Program-made: the position numbers and the translations under genes
Shown: piece after piece, positions 6,782 through 9,034 of the stretch
Layout of the letters: each line of letters starts with the position of its first letter
Numbering within the stretch: position 1 is the first letter of the stretch
Assembly: GCA_938018045.1 (NCBI GenBank)
Contig: CALIIP010000033.1
Location: forward strand, 1-9,034
Source of the DNA: an uncultured Flavobacteriaceae bacterium
GTDB lineage: Bacteria > Bacteroidota > Bacteroidia > Flavobacteriales > Flavobacteriaceae
Direction: 5' to 3'
DNA: 9,034 nt
Notes under the pieces: model-generated
Database searches by the model: none
Seen by the model: only the letters and a program-made list of their open reading frames with translations
What the model was told of the DNA's origin: nothing

Positions 6782-6843
6782 ATATCGTCGCTTTTTAATT
6801 CTTTTTTTTCAAAAATATTACTAACTCCTTTGATACATAATCT

Positions 6844-6880
6844 AATAATAATTTTGATGAAAATCAAAACAGTTATTATT
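6844..6880 (-). promoter_or_regulatory. Long stem-loop at the 5' end of the hemD transcript
   Basis: AATAATAA (6844-6851) pairs with TTATTATT (6873-6880), and TTTTGAT (6852-6858) with ATCAAAA (6863-6869). This makes 15 bp with a 3-nt bulge (6870-6872) and a 4-nt loop. It lies immediately downstream of the predicted hemD start of transcription, so it would form the very 5' end of the mRNA. Shielding the mRNA from decay, or control of hemD expression, are possible roles by inference. All but two pairs are A-T, but the length makes chance less likely than for the other hairpins. Confidence 0.5.
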
Positions 6881-6889
6881 TTAAGGGCA

Positions 6890-6897
6890 CAAAGGTA
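6890..6897 (-). promoter_or_regulatory. Predicted -7 box of hemD
   Basis: On the minus strand this reads TACCTTTG followed by TGCCC, an excellent TAnnTTTG match. Transcription would start near 6883 and leave a leader of about 100 nt. A TTTG on the minus strand (6913-6916) lies 15 nt upstream, slightly closer than the usual -33 spacing. Confidence 0.65.
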
Positions 6898-7189
6898 CAA
6901 TATAAAACAAAACAAATAAGAAAAGTTATTGTTTTTATTGTTTCTTAAAAGCAAGTAGGTGTCTAGGAATCAATAATATAGAAAACTGTCATGTTTCCAG
7001 TAAAAATGTTAGTAAAAATTACTATTTATTATAAAATTGAAAACAAATAATTGGCAAAAAAATTTATATAATAGTTGAATTATGAAAGTTTAAGACTATT
7101 TCGTTTTTATTCAATCTAATACTCGTTAAAAAAATCATAAACTAGAGCCTTCAACTTAAAAACAAGGTGATATTGGAAATAAAAAACTG

Positions 7190-7197
7190 TATCTTTG
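7190..7197 (+). promoter_or_regulatory. Predicted -7 box of the GT2-pyrC operon
   Basis: TATCTTTG followed by CA is a near-ideal Bacteroidota -7 box, 16 nt before the ATG. The transcript would begin near 7204 with a leader of only about 10 nt and no Shine-Dalgarno. TTG at 7173-7175 is 14 nt upstream, which is short; GTG at 7167-7169 has better spacing (20 nt). The box is flanked by 5-bp inverted arms, AACTG (7185-7189) and CAGTT (7198-7202). Confidence 0.7.
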
Positions 7198-7213
7198 CAG
7201 TTCAATATTTTTT

Positions 7214-7927
7214 ATGTCTAATACCTTAGTAATTATTCCTACTTACAATGAAAAAGAAAATGTCGAATTGATCATTCGTGCAGTCTTTTCTCAGAAAAAG
7301 GAATTTGACATTCTTATTGTTGATGATACTTCGGCTGATGGAACTTATCAAATCGTTCAGAAAATGATGGCTGAATTCCCAAGTCGTTTATTTCTTGAAA
7401 TCAGAAAAGAAAAAACTGGTTTAGGTGCTGCTTATGTTCATGGTTTTAAATGGGCTTTACAAAAAAGATATGACTATATTATTGAAATGGATGCTGATTT
7501 CTCACATCCTGTAGAAAAATTAGAATCGCTATATAATGCTTGTGCTTCAGATAATAATGATGTGAGTGTTGGCTCTCGATATACAAAAGGAGGCGAAATT
7601 AATAATTGGGACAAAAAAAGATTAATGCTCTCGTATTTTGCGTCAATATACGTCAGAATAATTACTGGAATTCCTGTAAAAGATACTACAGCAGGTTTTG
7701 TTTGTTACAAACGTATTGTTTTAGAAACAATTAATTTAGATGAGATTAAATTTCTTGGATATGCTTTTCAAATAGAATTGAAATTTAAAGCATGGAAAAA
7801 CAATTTTAAAATTGTTGAAATGCCTATTATATTTACCGATAGAATTAGAGGTAAATCAAAAATGAATGGATCAATTATTTCAGAAGCAATTTTTGGAGTA
7901 CTGAAGATGAAATTTACTAAAAATTAA
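7214..7927 (+). CDS. Polyprenol monophosphomannose synthase-like GT2 glycosyltransferase
   Basis: This 237-residue cytoplasmic-face enzyme belongs to the dolichol-phosphate mannosyltransferase branch of GT2, which moves a sugar from a nucleotide donor to polyprenyl phosphate. Visible motifs are IPTYNEKEN (8-16), the donor-site VDDTSADGT (36-44, usually VDDGSPDGT), EMDADFSHP (91-99) with the DxD metal-binding residues, GSRYTKGG (120-127), TTAGF (158-162) and FTDRIRGKSKM (207-217). It has no C-terminal membrane domain, as in the short soluble Dpm1-like forms. The sugar could be mannose or another hexose; sequence alone does not settle it. It is first in an operon with pyrC, whose ATG begins 1 nt after its stop. 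The pairing with a pyrimidine gene is probably lineage convenience and not a shared pathway. Confidence 0.93.
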   Translation: MSNTLVIIPTYNEKENVELIIRAVFSQKKEFDILIVDDTSADGTYQIVQKMMAEFPSRLFLEIRKEKTGLGAAYVHGFKWALQKRYDYIIEMDADFSHPVEKLESLYNACASDNNDVSVGSRYTKGGEINNWDKKRLMLSYFASIYVRIITGIPVKDTTAGFVCYKRIVLETINLDEIKFLGYAFQIELKFKAWKNNFKIVEMPIIFTDRIRGKSKMNGSIISEAIFGVLKMKFTKN

Positions 7928-7928
7928 G

Positions 7929-9034
7929 ATGAAAAAAACCCTAATAAAAAATGCTCGAATTGTAAATGAAAACTCCATTTTTACTGGAGATTTACTTATT
8001 GAAGGAGCATATATTGTTGAAATTGCTGAATCTATCAGTCAAAAAGACACAAACACAAAGGTTATTGATGCCGAAAATCAATTTTTAATTCCTGGAGTAA
8101 TTGATGATCAAGTACACTTTAGGGAACCTGGACTTACACATAAAGCAAACATAGCATCAGAAAGTAAAGCTGCAGTTGCTGGAGGGATCACTTCTTTTAT
8201 AGAAATGCCAAATACTGTGCCTCAAGCTACTACACAAGAATTACTTGAAGATAAGTTCAAAATAGCAGCAGAAAGTTCATATTCAAACTATTCTTTTATG
8301 TTTGGTGGAACAAATGATAATTTGGAAGAATTACTAAAAACTGATCCAAAAAATGTTGCCGCAATAAAACTTTTCTTAGGTTCATCAACAGGAAATATGT
8401 TGGTTGACAATGAAGAAGTTCTTGAAAAAATATTTTCTTCTACAGATATGTTAATCGCTGTTCACTGTGAAGATGAAGCTACAATTAGAAAAAATCTTGC
8501 AGAACAAAAAGCCATTTATGGTGAAGATATTCCGATTGAATTACATCCAAAAATAAGAAGTGAGGAAGCGTGTTATATTTCTTCTTCAAAAGCGATTGCT
8601 TTAGCAAAGAAAACAGGTGCAAGATTACATGTTTTCCACTTGTCAACAGCAAAAGAAACGTCGCTTTTTACGAATAAAATTCCATTGGAAGAAAAGAAAA
8701 TTACTGCTGAAGTTTGTATACACCATTTATGGTTTGATGATTCAGATTACGCAAAAAAAGGAACCCTTATCAAGTGGAATCCTGCAGTAAAAACAGCTGA
8801 AGATAAAGAAGGCCTTTGGAAAGCACTCCTTGATGGTAGAATTGATGTGATTGCAACTGATCACGCTCCTCACACTATTGAAGAGAAAGATAACGTTTAC
8901 ACAAAAGCACCAAGTGGCGGACCACTAGTTCAACATGGTTTGGTGGCAATGTTTAAAAAGCATGTAGAAGGGAAAATATCGGTTGAGCAAATAGTTGAAA
9001 AAATGTGTCACAATCCTGCAAAACTTTTCAGGAT
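7929..9034 (+). CDS. pyrC: Dihydroorotase, 3' end cut by the window edge
   Basis: Dihydroorotase converts carbamoyl-aspartate to dihydroorotate in pyrimidine synthesis. The first 368 codons are present; roughly 50-80 residues are missing past the right edge. The protein is an amidohydrolase-fold enzyme: FLIPGVIDDQVHFREPG (52-68) is the first metal motif, Lys147 in AAIKLFLGSS is the likely carboxylated lysine, His179 (AVHCED), His234 and His237 (HVFHLST) and Asp311 (ATDHAPH, 309-315) are the remaining metal or catalytic positions, and APSGG (327-331) follows. The first motif reads DQVH where the common form is DxHxH-like, so one metal-ligand His is Gln61 here. Allantoinase or another amidohydrolase is a weaker alternative. 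The ATG lies 1 nt after the GT2 stop, so translation is probably coupled. Confidence 0.93.
   Translation, partial: MKKTLIKNARIVNENSIFTGDLLIEGAYIVEIAESISQKDTNTKVIDAENQFLIPGVIDDQVHFREPGLTHKANIASESKAAVAGGITSFIEMPNTVPQATTQELLEDKFKIAAESSYSNYSFMFGGTNDNLEELLKTDPKNVAAIKLFLGSSTGNMLVDNEEVLEKIFSSTDMLIAVHCEDEATIRKNLAEQKAIYGEDIPIELHPKIRSEEACYISSSKAIALAKKTGARLHVFHLSTAKETSLFTNKIPLEEKKITAEVCIHHLWFDDSDYAKKGTLIKWNPAVKTAEDKEGLWKALLDGRIDVIATDHAPHTIEEKDNVYTKAPSGGPLVQHGLVAMFKKHVEGKISVEQIVEKMCHNPAKLFR

Larger units (their letters stand above)
6782..7213. other. 432-nt gene-free divergent region between hemD and the GT2 gene
   Basis: No open frame longer than about 25 codons with coding character is seen on either strand; minus-strand frames are broken by frequent stops. 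The stretch holds the hemD promoter and leader hairpin at its left end and the GT2 promoter at its right end. The middle (about 6920-7165) is AT-rich with short simple repeats only, such as two copies of AGTAAAAAT (6999-7007 and 7011-7019). It could hide a decayed gene or a small RNA, but nothing in it supports either. Confidence 0.6.

Noticed and set aside
6810..6817. Second possible hemD -7 box (TATTTTTG on the minus strand)
   Set aside because: It sits in a run of A and T, lacks the usual GC after the box and a -33 element, and the site at 6890-6897 is a much better match.
6821..6838. Five-codon frame (MYQRS) in the hemD leader, a possible leader peptide
   Set aside because: Too short, with no meaningful codon pattern and no conservation data; frames this short are common by chance.
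6999..7019. Two direct copies of AGTAAAAAT, 12 bp apart
   Set aside because: Only two short AT-rich copies in an AT-rich gap; not enough to call an iteron, operator or CRISPR-like array.

Overview
The window comes from an AT-rich genome and looks like a member of the Bacteroidota, most likely the family Flavobacteriaceae. Three things point there: promoter -7 boxes of the TAnnTTTG type with no convincing Shine-Dalgarno sites, families typical of the group (a DUF4270-type lipoprotein and a half-length glycogen-synthase-like protein), and a gene order that resembles flavobacterial chromosomes. It reads as core chromosome. I see no mobile element, CRISPR array, tRNA, rRNA or sign of recent transfer, and the species cannot be named from the sequence.

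Layout. A leftward operon fills 1-2607. It runs from a 268-residue glycogen/starch-synthase-like protein through a DUF4270-type lipoprotein to glmS, whose first 56 codons are in the window; gaps are only 18 and 15 nt. A 192-nt divergent promoter region (2608-2799) separates it from a rightward operon at 2800-5987: panC, a YbhN/UPF0104-type membrane protein that must start at TTG, and radA. The rightward operon ends in a compact two-hairpin terminator (5990-6033) shared with the converging hemD (6035-6781, minus). A 432-nt gene-free stretch (6782-7213) holds divergent promoters for hemD and for a third unit, a dolichol-phosphate-mannose-synthase-like glycosyltransferase followed 1 nt later by pyrC, which runs off the right edge.

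Functions. Most genes are housekeeping: amino-sugar supply (GlmS), pantothenate and CoA (PanC), recombination and repair (RadA), tetrapyrroles (HemD), polyprenol-linked sugar (the GT2 enzyme) and pyrimidines (PyrC). The least understood part is the DUF4270 lipoprotein with the half glycosyltransferase. They are co-transcribed with glmS, which suggests, without proving it, a cell-envelope role.

Most worth a second look: the half-length GT5 protein lacking its usual N-terminal motif and second domain; a dockerin-like calcium loop in the DUF4270 protein; the apparent absence of panD from its usual place behind panC, with the next gene in the same frame and starting at TTG; a nearly identical 17-nt -7 region in two promoters; a 15-bp hairpin at the 5' end of the hemD transcript; and a dihydroorotase with DQVH where DxHxH-type metal ligands are expected. 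I did not find a clearly new defence or mobile system.
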